From the NCBI GenBank assembly GCA_003254925.1, contig QANZ01053186.1, forward strand, positions 203,232 to 267,231: DNA of 64,000 nt. The letters run 5' to 3'. Positions within the stretch are counted from its first letter, which is position 1; every line of letters starts with the position of its first letter. Shown in pieces: positions 11,801-21,845 of this stretch. The notes below the pieces were generated by a model, which saw nothing but the letters and a program-made list of their open reading frames with translations, had not been told where the DNA came from and ran no database searches. Source of the DNA: Chamaecrista fasciculata (taxonomy: Eukaryota; Streptophyta; Magnoliopsida; Fabales; Fabaceae). Both the position numbers and the translations under genes were made by a program.

Positions 11801-14115
11801 TCCATTGGGAAATTGAGAATATGGGCACTAAAGAAAGCATAATATTCAGGCAAAAAAAAAAAGAAAAAGAAAGCATAATATTTCAAGCAGACAAAATAAT
11901 ATCAAGAATGGATCAATATTCTAGAGCATGATAGATGCATAAGTTATAAAATGATAAGAACATAGAGCTAGCTTGGCAGTATCAAAGTCATGAGAACATG
12001 TATCAGTATCACCAATGAAATAAGTGAAGTAATACCAGCATGAGCAAGCAGCTATATTGAACAGATGCATCCCCCTTCAGAACATGCGATTTATCAGTTG
12101 AAAGCTCATTTGGAACCTCGTTGGATCTGATGCTTGTTCCAGTAGAAGCTGTACATGATTTAGGTACATCATTTGCTCTATCCAAAAGGTGAACCACATC
12201 GTCGTCAAGCCTGCTAGTCATCTGGCTCAGAAAATACTGCCCGCCTTTAGTAGCTTCCTCTTTTGCAGTGGAGCCTAAGAGGTCCAAACAAGCTGCAAGA
12301 AAATATTTTGGATAGCAGAAGAATATCCAAATCAAACATAATGCACAGAGCTTGGACAATTTAGTCAATGGAGATTCATCTTGATCTAGAATGATTTGCT
12401 TTAACTCAGAAAAGACCTCAGGGGAATCTTGCATCCTTGGGAAATTCTTATCAACCATGTGGAAGATATCATTGCCATCAAATATGGATACAGAAAAGGT
12501 TAGCACATCTTGAAAAACTGCAGAACGTATTCCTCTAATCGCAGATGATGTTGGTGCCACTGAAGAAGCGGCACAACAAACATCAGCCAGGCCCAAAATA
12601 CATGCTTTCGCAGTTTCAAATGCAATACCATCATAGTCTTCCCCTTTTTTGATCATTGCCAAACTCCAATTATGCATATTAATAACACCTTTAGCTGCAG
12701 CTTCCAAAGCGGTTGGAAAGTGACATGCATATCGGGGAATAAAATCAGCCACAATCCGTTGTACACTCATACAACCTGTCACATTAACAAATTCTAGGTT
12801 GAACAAATGACATTCTAATTGTAGGAATTTCTTAGAAAAAATCAAGTTACTGGAAATCAAATACAGTTTTCTAGCAAACGAAGAACTTGTTCTAGTGATA
12901 AGATGACACAACTGGGCAATGATACAGGAACTTAAACTCTTGTGCATTCCGCAACTGGCTTGGCCTTATTATAAGGAATTGAGGACACCCCATAACTCTA
13001 GATATTATACAAGCATAAAAGAAGTATATTGCAGCAGTACATGAGGCAGCCATATAACAAATAAAGAAATGATCTATGAGCACTAGTTGTCCATTTAATT
13101 GTTTCAAGTATGACAAGAACCGATTTAGCAAAGCTGAGGTGTCACTTATCTATTCTTTCTTTTTTCGCACAGAAGCAATTCCAAAAGAAAGTCACAAGTA
13201 TGCATTAAGTAGGGGTTCATGTGAATGCAATTTTATTTGAAGTAGTGGCAGATAATTGACAAATGTGCATATTGGCAATATGATTATTCTCCAGTGCAGT
13301 TAGACCAGAAGAGTTGAACCTAAAAGGTATTAGGTATGGTATGGATACTATCAAAACATTTTAAATTTATCAATAAGCACAATAACTACAGAGGCAAAAG
13401 GCTAAAGCTCAAATTAATGCGTGAGACAACATTTACATCACGGTCACTGGTCTTAGAGGTTTATGCTTCTGTAGGTTGGCATTTTAGCATTCCCTTCAAT
13501 TATGGTGCTCGAAAGGGCAAACTAATCTCAAGTCATTATAGAAATTTTACCACAGAAATTGTCACTTGGCAATCCATAATGAAGTCTAGGAGCTGAGCAG
13601 GCAACTTAATGGGGATAACAGAAACCCAGCCGAATTCAAAGATTTGCAAATCCTAACTTGAAGATTAATCCTCTCCCGTGAATCCATATTCTCAATACAA
13701 TACCATTACATAAGCTATCATATCCTAATTGCGACCAAAATAAACAAGCAAAAGGAGTATAGAGATCAAAGGATAGAAATATAGAAAAGCAGTAAAGGCG
13801 GCGACCTCTGGAAGCAGAAATGAGAGAGAGATAAGTTTGTTCAAGGTCAGACATGAAAGCAGCATCTTTCTGAGACAAGCAAAACTTAATCCGCTTGTAG
13901 CAATCGTAAACACTCCGGATTTCATCCTTGTTCCTCCGCTTCACGAGAATCTGCTCTTGAGATAATGGTGGTGTAGCTGGGGGAGGTACAGCTAGGGTTT
14001 TGGGAGAGGATGGGTCAGATGAAGGCGCTTCGACAGTTGGCGGCGGCGAAGGTGGTGATTCCGGTAAAGGCTCGTATAGCCTCCGCTTCTTCGGAGGCTG
14101 CTCCGCCGTGGGCAT
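5801..14115 (-). CDS. RRM- and SPOC-domain protein (Spen/FPA-like), 8 exons
   Basis: Coding exons on the minus strand: 14115-13806, 12775-12036, 11099-9364, 8646-8423, 8229-7653, 7465-7384, 6546-6499 and 6004-5801. All junctions are GT-AG and the joined length is 3921 nt, giving 1306 residues in one frame, ending ETNFEWI. Residues 6-15 carry a basic PKKRR nuclear-localisation-like patch. RRM-like folds lie near 585-665 (QLWVGY ... GFALVEY), 670-745 (LVYVGNV) and 849-929 (TLWIGI). A polyproline tract spans about 1095-1145, and a C-terminal SPOC domain about 1157-1306 ([21 protein letters not shown]). Spen-family plant proteins such as FPA act in nuclear RNA 3'-end processing; that role here is inference. 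The start is the ATG at 14115, not the upstream in-frame GTG. The exon 1 donor (AG|GTCGCC) is weak. I know close homologues only as uncharacterised SPOC proteins. Confidence 0.93.
7532..7625. mobile_element. 94-bp palindromic MITE-like insertion in a SPOC-gene intron
   Basis: The unit starts TGTTAGAATAGAATAG and ends with its reverse complement, so nearly its whole length forms one hairpin. It is flanked by a perfect 5-bp direct repeat GTAAG (7527-7531 and 7626-7630). The insertion lies in the intron between exons 5 and 6. The TG...CA ends with a 5-bp target duplication recall an LTR, but the full palindrome suggests a MITE. Confidence 0.8.
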
Positions 14116-14128
14116 GGCCACTGGCGAC

Positions 14129-14150
14129 TCTCTCTCTCTCTCTCTCTCTC
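14129..14150. repeat. (CT)n repeat in the 5' leader of the SPOC gene
   Basis: A CT run (GA on the transcribed strand) lies just upstream of the SPOC-gene ATG, a common feature of plant 5' leaders. Confidence 0.85.
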
Positions 14151-14639
14151 ACAGACACAGTGCGCGAAAAGTTATGTGGTTTCGTCAGGGGTTTAAGGGA
14201 TCGAATTCTAAATCCCCAATTCCCTATATTCCATTATCAAGTTATGATTAGCAGCAAGTCAGAAATTTACTTTTGTCTTGCCGGCGACATATTAGTCGGT
14301 TCAATCACCACGAGTCCTGAATTTCTGAATTCTGATCATGGTTTAAAAGACCCGGTTCTCTAATAAACTCGGGTTACTCGGTAGCACTCTAAAAAAAACT
14401 GGTCATTTTTCACTTGGTGAATGGATCAAAAAAACATCGGTCAATCCATAAAGTTGAGAATTGGATTCCTTTCTATAAAATTTCAAGTTGAGAATTTAAT
14501 ATTATAACATTTTGTCATTTCTCATAATATCTTGCTGCTTAACATCTTACTATTTCGATGGGATTTCGATGAATATTTATGAAAATTATAAAGTTGGATT
14601 AGAATAAATCTAATTTTAAGTTCACAAGTTAAGGGGTTC
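14151..14639. other. Upstream region of the SPOC gene
   Basis: Expected to hold the promoter of the minus-strand SPOC gene. I see no clear TATA box and no other gene. Confidence 0.5.
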
Positions 14640-15180
14640 TCGGAAGCTATGATGATGTCGGAACCTACAAAAGAGAAAGCATAGGGACTCCGTGTGTTTC
14701 TTCTCCGATGCTTGAGTGAGAAAGTTATAGAGAGATAATAGTTTTTGTTCTTATAATAAGTGTGTTTCTGAGATAATTTGTTGTGCAAGATCCCCCCTCC
14801 TTTTTCCAAACCGGTACAAGGTTTCTTGAGAGAAGGTAGGGGGTGCATGGGAGATTGTTCCTAGCCCGTGGTTTAGGGGTCACATCCGACTTGTCAAGAT
14901 TTGAAACTATCGTCCGGATTGCTAGGTGGAGGCTTTCTCCTTTTTTACGGGAGTGAGTGATAGCTTGGAGCGTTTTTCACCTTGTTTATGTGGGCGCGAG
15001 GCCCTTTGGTCATTTTGTCTGCGTACTTTTGCTGGAAAGTATACTGTGGCCATCACAGTTTTGTCTCCGCGCGTGGCTGTGAGAATCCTTGCATTAAATG
15101 CTAGGATCATGGCATTTAATGCTTAATGGCACGTATGGGTCTGATGAATTTTATTAAGGGCGCAGGATGCTCATGGGTAA
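14640..15180. mobile_element. Possible LTR-retrotransposon remnant (non-coding)
   Basis: This stretch is clearly richer in GC than its surroundings, has abrupt edges, and carries text such as 'gatgtcggaacctac' and 'ctccgatgcttgagtgag' that is familiar from plant gypsy LTRs. It has no coding capacity or matching second LTR, and I cannot place its ends, so this is a resemblance call only. Confidence 0.4.
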
Positions 15181-15889
15181 CTGCCTTTTATCTATGAGTA
15201 ATTATCTTTTATCATTTATTTATTTAAAGGGTGTATATCAATTTAGCAACGGTTATGATGAAGATTATTTAATGTTCCTTTGATAGCTAGCTCACTGAAA
15301 TAGAATATAAAAAAAAAAAAAGTTAAAGTAAAGAACAACTTATTAATATTTAAAAACATCAGCCAGGTAAAGCTAACAAGTATTCTAATGATACTTGTTT
15401 AAAAACTTTAAATGACTCTTGAAAATATGAAGAGTAAAAAAATAAAATGATTAATATTAAATGTTGTGTATATTTTATTTTAAAAATTAAAATAACCTTA
15501 TTTTATTTTAATGTTTGTTAACAAATGTCTTCAAAACACTTGTTAACTTTAGTCTTAAATTTATATAAACGAAAAAAGTTATAACCGTAATCTTAGATAA
15601 CTTTCCTATTATATAACTATTAAGTTGTAAGAGAATAAAATGTAAAAGCCAAACTTATAAATAATAAGTCAAGGTAGGAGAGATTTATTAATAACTATAA
15701 ATAAGAATTTATACATTATGTTTTTCTATAATTAAACAATTATCAATTTAACACTTAATTTTTTTTTTGTTTAGTAGAGCTATTAAATAATACTAGAATT
15801 TCACCCATATATCACATGAGTTCTTTTTAAGAATCATAACAAAATATAATATATAAACAACCGGTTTGATTGATTGGTCCTCTTCAATT
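15181..15889. other. AT-rich spacer, nothing recognised
   Basis: Low-complexity AT-rich DNA without a supported gene. Confidence 0.6.
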
Positions 15890-16045
15890 TAAAGTCGGAT
15901 CCCCTGCAGTGACTTTAAGGTGTAGTGTGACACATGAAGTATTAAAACACAGCGTTTCAATAACTGAAACGCTGCGTTTTGATCCTGCATTGTCACACTA
16001 CAGGGCTCTGCAGTGAAAACCTCAGTGTAGGAGATCCAATCTCGT
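15890..16045. mobile_element. MITE-like inverted repeat
   Basis: The left side (ggatcccctgcagtg, gtgtagtgtgacac, cagcgtttca) is mirrored by the right side (tgaaacgctg, gtcacactac, ctgcagtg, ggagatcc). The arms meet near 15960-15972, giving a hairpin of about 150 bp. No convincing target duplication was found. Confidence 0.65.
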
Positions 16046-16307
16046 TCAATTTTTAAAACAGTAATTAAAACAAATATGCATCATATTATCTTTTTAATTA
16101 TTTTCTTCTTTTTCATATGTACATCGCATTGTTGTGCCCAAAAACCAACTTAATAATCGCTTTCTCCTTTTCTTCTTTTTGTTGTTTCCCTATTCTTGTC
16201 TAGGAAGAAATATTATAACTTGAAACAGAAGAATATCCATCCGTATACAAATTACTTCAGAGAGTAGAACAAATCTTTTAGCTGAGATCACTGAGTCTAA
16301 ATTAGTA

Positions 16308-17398
16308 TCAAACTCCATTATTCATGACTGGAGCATACATCCACAGATCATCGGAGCTTAAAAGCTGCAAATGAAAATGATGAAATAGTTCATTCGATGT
16401 CTGTCTTATACAGAAAAAAAAATAGAAAAAGAAAAGATGTTAACTACTCAACCTTGTAATTTTGTTAATTACCTTAATCTGGAGCTGCAAAAACTTCACA
16501 TATTGGACTGCTTCTTCTAGCATTGTGCTTATATCAACCTGTATATATATATATATCCATCCCTGAAATTAATTAGTGCTCTCGATACACCCTTAAAGAA
16601 AAAGAAAAGGAATTGGCAATTAAAATTGATGTTACCTTGGTTCCATTTGGGACAAGATTTTGTAGGATTCTTAGTCTTTCGTTAATTCTTTCTCTTCTTT
16701 TCTGGATGAAAGATTAACAAAGATTATGGACATGAATAAAAAAAGCCAATTTGTTTGTAATTGAAGTTAATTAATTAGTTACCCTTGCATAAATGCTTTG
16801 ATAATCTGTTGCTGATCCCCTTGTATTAGCAGATGAACTTGTCTTTGTTGGCATTTTGTTCATCTCCTCTGCTTCAATTCCAACTCCACCATCCTGAACC
16901 CAAAAAACAAAGACAAAATAAGTACATAATTCTTTTCACAAAATTTAAAAGACGAATGGAATAAGACTATTTTAGCCATAATGAAATACTTACATCACTT
17001 CCAAGACAGGGTTTTTTCTTGGGATTTTGATAGGGTTCTCTTGTGGTGATGATTTTATTATCTTCTTCTGGTTCTAGTAATTGATGAGGCCTAATTCTTT
17101 TCAGCTGCAACTGCTTGAACCTGGTTGTTTCTTCTTTTGCGACAATTTGAGAATTTAATGTTTTAAAAGAACTAGGGTTGTTCTCACCAATCATGCAAGC
17201 ATCCATGGACATAACGTAACTGTTCTTTATTAATGGTACATTTTCAATATCACTCAAATAGTAGTTGCTGCTATACTGCAAATTTGAGTTGAAAACATCT
17301 AAAGAATACAAGATACTCTCATTCTCTCCACCTTGAAGAAATTGTGGCGAGTAAGCATCCCATTCTCCCTCATCGAATAAGGCTCCAAGAGCTTCCAT
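16308..17398 (-). CDS. RSL-type bHLH transcription factor (root-hair class), 5 exons
   Basis: Minus-strand exons 17398-16994, 16893-16783, 16701-16636, 16538-16473 and 16364-16308 join in frame to 234 residues, all introns GT-AG. The C-terminal half reads ATDYQSIYARKRRERI, then NERLRILQNLVPNGTK, VDISTMLEEAVQYVKFLQ and LLSSDDLWMYAP. This is the hallmark of subfamily VIIIc(2) bHLH proteins (RSL2/RSL4, bHLH85, bHLH139). Basic region plus helix 1 and loop span about 168-194, helix 2 about 195-216. Arabidopsis RSL4-class factors drive root-hair growth in the nucleus; the N-terminus MEALGALFDEGEWD also fits this class. Exon borders fall at the usual places inside the bHLH. Which RSL member it is cannot be decided here. 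Confidence 0.93.
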
Positions 17399-17433
17399 TC
17401 TTTTTTGTATATATACTATAGAAATCAGGGAAA

Positions 17434-17486
17434 GATAAGCTAATTGAAAAGGTGCTTAACTGCTTGACATGCATCACCAAAAGCAG

Positions 17487-17525
<39 letters not shown>

Positions 17526-17736
17526 CCCTTCAAAAAAATAAATGCTAGCATTGAGAAATATAATGTATCCTCAATTTTAAATTAAATAGCATTTTTTAAT
17601 TCTTAATCATTGTGATATGGTTAGGTTCCAGTTCTTTGTAACTGAACTTAGTAGTCCACTATGGAGCCAACACCACGCAGATGACAACTCAGAGTCAGAG
17701 GGGAACCAAACTCATATGAAGCCATGTTTTAGGATT
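17434..17736. repeat. Long direct repeat, copy 1
   Basis: Two blocks, 17434-17475 (42 bp) and 17521-17736 (216 bp), recur without visible mismatch at 19796-19837 and 19879-20094. Between the blocks copy 1 has a TA microsatellite (about 17491-17520). Copy 1 lies in the promoter of the RSL-type gene and ends at a single N (17737). Confidence 0.93.
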
Positions 17737-17824
17737 NTCAATAATTTCCTAGCTTTTAGGAACCTTATCTGAATTATTTTTCCTTAATATTTTAATTGTA
17801 AATAATTAATCCAAATTAATTATT

Positions 17825-18266
17825 GGTCTAAGTGCACTTTTAGTCCCATAACTTTGGCTAAGGTTTCAATTTGGTCCCATAACTTTTTTTGTTGCACTTT
17901 TGGTCCCATATCTTTTACTCAAGTTGCAGATTTGGTCCTGTGTTACATTTTTGGTCCCATATCTTTGGTTCATGTTACATAATTGGTCCTATATTTTTTA
18001 GTCAAGTTGCAGAGTCAGTCCCATATCTTTGGGTCAGGTGCAAAATCGGTCTCATATATTTGGATCAAGTGGGACTGGCGGTGAAACTTTTTGCAAAGAT
18101 ATGGGACCAATTCTGCAACATGACCAAAAGATATGGGACCAAAAGTGATACGGGACCAAATCTGCAACTTTTTGCAAAGATATGGGACCAAAAGTGCAAC
18201 AAAAAAAGTAATGGGACCAAACTGAAACCTGAGTAAAAGTTATGGGACCAAAAGTGCACTTTGACC
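17825..18266. mobile_element. Mutator-like foldback element with 9-bp target duplication (family 2)
   Basis: The arms are built from repeated 'ttttggtcccata' motifs and their reverse complements, and the ends read GGTCTAAGTGCACTTTT and AAAAGTGCACTTTGACC. A perfect 9-bp direct repeat TTAATTATT flanks the element (17816-17824 and 18267-18275). A 9-bp duplication is typical of Mutator-like transposons. There is no transposase; the ORFs seen in the arms are repeat translations. Confidence 0.82.
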
Positions 18267-18275
18267 TTAATTATT

Positions 18276-19285
18276 TAACAATTATTATATTTAAATTTGT
18301 CTCACGAATTTAAATACTTCACAACTGTAGATCAATTAAGACAAGACATAATGTCCCAGACATTTCCTCTGTGTCTTAAATCGTGCCACCGGAGTGACCC
18401 ACGAATTAACCCTAATTCGTGTCCCTTTTAAACGGTGTCCTGTTCCTGCTCGTGTGTGACCCAGCAGGCCCCACGTGAAGTTGGCAGTAGGGCATCTCAT
18501 GACCTACAAGCTGTGAGCGGACTCTAGCAAGCCATCACAACTACCCAAAATCCGTGAGTTATCGGTTTTTACCAAAACCGACTTAACCTTAGTACCTCCA
18601 TGGCACCGACCCTATTGTTCTGCGATATCTTGGTCATGGACCAGGCACGGGAAAGTCACCCATGATCCAAACCTTTACTTTCTCGATCTCCTTGAGTAAG
18701 TCCCAATATCTAGCATGGCCATGCATTTCCTGGACAGACTCATCGAGGGGGCCAGTAAGATATCTCCCAATTTAATGGGGAACAAAATCCCAATTTTGGT
18801 CAGTCCACATTCCTCAGCACGGCAATCAACCAAACCCGTACTTAGCCCTTATGACTACCCTGTTACGGGCAGCGTTAGACTAAGCCAAAGTCTGACAACT
18901 GCAACGCCGGAATAATGATGACCTCAGGTCTAAGGCGTCGTGACAGGTGTACAGGAGAGGCAAGCTGATGACTAAACCCATGCAGGACTCTCCGGGTCAG
19001 TCCAGCAACTCGTAACCACCTTACGTAATTGCACCATGACTCTCGTCCCAGCATCTAGTGCGTGCATCTCATGCACCGAGGTCATGCTGGTCTTAGTTCA
19101 TTTCAAGTTCCCACTTGAATGAGCGACCAGGGACAGTTTAGATTAATTATCTCATAATTAATCACGGATTGTTATCATAGTAAACATGCTAATAATATGA
19201 TAACCATTAATTTATCTCCATAAATTAATTGATATGTTCTCAACATATCTATAAAATGATTGGCCCTAGGGCACAATCTCCAACA
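18276..19285 (-). mobile_element. LTR-retrotransposon fragment or solo LTR
   Basis: Read on the minus strand, the unit starts TGTTGGAGATTG at 19285 and continues 'tgccctagggcc', an LTR start familiar in plants. About 900 bp of moderate-GC, non-coding sequence follows. The other end could not be fixed and no primer-binding site, gag or pol is present, so this is a solo LTR or a fragment. Confidence 0.55.
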
Positions 19286-19655
19286 GCTTCATCATCGTCA
19301 CTCGTCGATCGTCGGTCGTCGCTCGTCGCTCGTCGCTCGTGGTTTTTGTCTGCTTCTTCTTCCTTGCTCTCTATATTCACAGGTATTTCAGCTTCTTCTT
19401 CCTTGCTCTCTGTATTCCCAGAAATTAGACAATTTAGATTATGTTTTGTGGAACTGCGAAGTTGATTAGCTATACTGCTTTTGTTGATTAGTTTGACGGA
19501 AGCGTCCTTGAATTATTGCAGTCAATTTCGTCCCTGAAATATTTTTTCAGGGACTAAGTAGTATACTGCTTTTGTTGATTAGCACTGCGAAGTTTATTGA
19601 CTGCAAAAAAAAGCTTGAAAGTATATATAGCTATACTGCTTTTGTTGATTAGTTT
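19286..19655. repeat. Cluster of short direct repeats
   Basis: A 7-bp unit (cgtcgct) repeats at about 19299-19340. A 27-bp pyrimidine-rich unit occurs at 19352-19378 and 19391-19417. A 21-bp unit starting tatactgcttttgttg occurs at 19471, 19562 and 19632. No reading frame is supported. Confidence 0.85.
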
Positions 19656-19795
19656 GACAATACTTTATCAATGTGATGTTTATTTATTCAGTGGCAGTTT
19701 GGATGAATGATTTCGCACTCTTGAAAGAAAATTTGGCTTGAATGTTTGTTTGCCTTTGAGTTCGAAATTGTTTAAACAATATTTTCCTGGTGAAT

Positions 19796-20094
19796 GATAA
19801 GCTAATTGAAAAGGTGCTTAACTGCTTGACATGCATCTTTCAAAATGTTTAAAGATGATTGATCTTTGAAGCATATATACAATCCCTTCAAAAAAATAAA
19901 TGCTAGCATTGAGAAATATAATGTATCCTCAATTTTAAATTAAATAGCATTTTTTAATTCTTAATCATTGTGATATGGTTAGGTTCCAGTTCTTTGTAAC
20001 TGAACTTAGTAGTCCACTATGGAGCCAACACCACGCAGATGACAACTCAGAGTCAGAGGGGAACCAAACTCATATGAAGCCATGTTTTAGGATT
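19796..20094. repeat. Long direct repeat, copy 2
   Basis: Second copy of 17434-17736. In place of the TA run of copy 1 it has a 39-bp sequence (19838-19876), which recurs inverted just downstream. Confidence 0.93.
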
Positions 20095-20165
20095 AAAAAT
20101 GGATTAGAATAATATAAAATAATAAAATATGCTTCAAAGATCAATCATCTTTAAACATTTTGAAA
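19838..20165. repeat. 39-bp perfect inverted repeats bracketing copy 2
   Basis: Bases 19838-19876 are the exact reverse complement of 20127-20165. They enclose the 216-bp block shared with 17521-17736. Confidence 0.9.
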
Positions 20166-21300
20166 AAAGCAATAATAAAAGTTACAATTGGAGGTCTAGC
20201 TAGGAGTAATCATTGACAGGTGTCTAACTGAGATGTTAGAATTAGAATTTAGAACTTCAGAGAGCTAAAAGCACACGCGTACATTGCTAATATAAAATGT
20301 AATAAACACACAGCGTTGCGCAGATAATAAAAAAGCAGCACATGGTGGCCACATCGTAGGGATAAAATAAATAAATATGGCAACATTCTTTAAAAGTTTA
20401 CTTTGATATTTGAAAAGCCCGACATAGCATTATTAATTAATTGCGCGTAGTTTTTGCTTAAATTGTCTCCTCACTCTTCATCCTGAAACATGGCCCCATT
20501 GCTTGAACCTACACCAACAATTAGCTAGCTAGATAGATAGATAATACTAAATAGTTTAAGATTATAAGATTTACGAAGACAAATGATGAACGTACTATAT
20601 ACCCGTTCAATTAGTCATTCCCAGATCCTAATTAAGCGCATCAATCACGTATTCATGCCCAAATCTTTCCAGTTTTCACACTGCAATCAATATTATTTAG
20701 TTTTCTAAATTAGATAATTAATTTGATCTAGGCTGTATATCAGGGTACTAGCATATATGTATGTATATACACGTACATATCTAGGTAGTGTTTTTAGTTA
20801 GTGCAGTGGTTATTACTTATTATATTGAAACGTGCTCTGTCAAGTTATCTCATTCGCTGTTGCCTCTCTTCCTATTCATTGACAGCAACCAAGTTGATAT
20901 GTACATCATAAAGCATCAGCAGAAAGTACATCTTTCAATTTATGTCATTATCTACATACAGACCCAAAATCTCAGTAATATATAGCTGGGTTACCTGGCC
21001 TGAACAAATTAAAGCCACTAAACACATAGTGTTACTCCTTAGATTCCGGTGATCCTCACTCTCATATATATATTGATCCACGTGTTAGAAAAAGACTGTT
21101 TCCTTTCTTTATTTTTATATATGCCATTTCTCTTCAATTTGAATTCTTTAATGAAACATAAACCTTAGACGTATGGTATTGAAGTGATGATGATAATGAC
21201 GAAAGGCAGAGAGAGAATATATAAAATCTAGAAACTAATTAAAGATACTAGACACGTACCCTAAAAAACTGATTTTATTCCCTTTTAAAAATGTGAATTT
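20166..21300. other. Intergenic DNA, nothing recognised
   Basis: AT-rich sequence with short GATA and TATATG simple repeats (for example 20530-20545). No supported gene. Confidence 0.6.
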
Positions 21301-21302
21301 CT

Positions 21303-21610
21303 GATGGCGCTATTCTTGAGGACGGATCAGAGGGTCTTGGATGCATAATCAGAGATCATCGTGGGGCTATGTTAGGTGTTGTTTCAAATAGAATTTCTGC
21401 TAACATTCCACCTGATCAGGTGGAAGCAATGGCAGGTATATTCTTGATGCAAATATGGCTCTCCGTTTCGGGTGTAAGAAGATCATTCTTGAGGGTGATT
21501 CTTTGAAGGTTTGTTCCTATTTCTGGTTTACAGGATTGGCTCGATAGCCCTCCTGATGCTCTTGTTGCTATTCTTATAGCCGATTCTTCTCATTAATGAA
21601 ATTGGTAGCA
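21303..21610 (+). pseudogene. LINE-type RNase H (RVT_3) fragment, broken
   Basis: The translation gives DGAILEDGSEGLGCIIRD, then RGAMLGVVSNRI and DQVEAMAG. After a frameshift near 21440 it gives LDANMALRFGCKKIILEGDS. These match the RNase H-like domain (conserved D at the start, E in the middle, EGDS later) found at the end of plant non-LTR retrotransposon polyproteins and in related host genes. In-frame stops follow. No start codon or other LINE parts remain, so it is a dead fragment about 300 bp long. Confidence 0.8.
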
Positions 21611-21812
21611 TTTCCATAAAAGAAAAATGTGGCATGGGGTCTGGCGTCTCTTTGCAAGATTTAGGTTTATTAGGATTCATCTCCAAAATTAAAAGCCGAA
21701 GAGACGTTCCAAGTTTGTGTTGGGTACACTTATCACTATTGACTACCTCTACGCATCAACAAAGGTTGGGATGCCAGAGTCAACCGTCAACGCCAATGAC
21801 AACTAACTTGTC

Positions 21813-21845
<33 letters not shown>

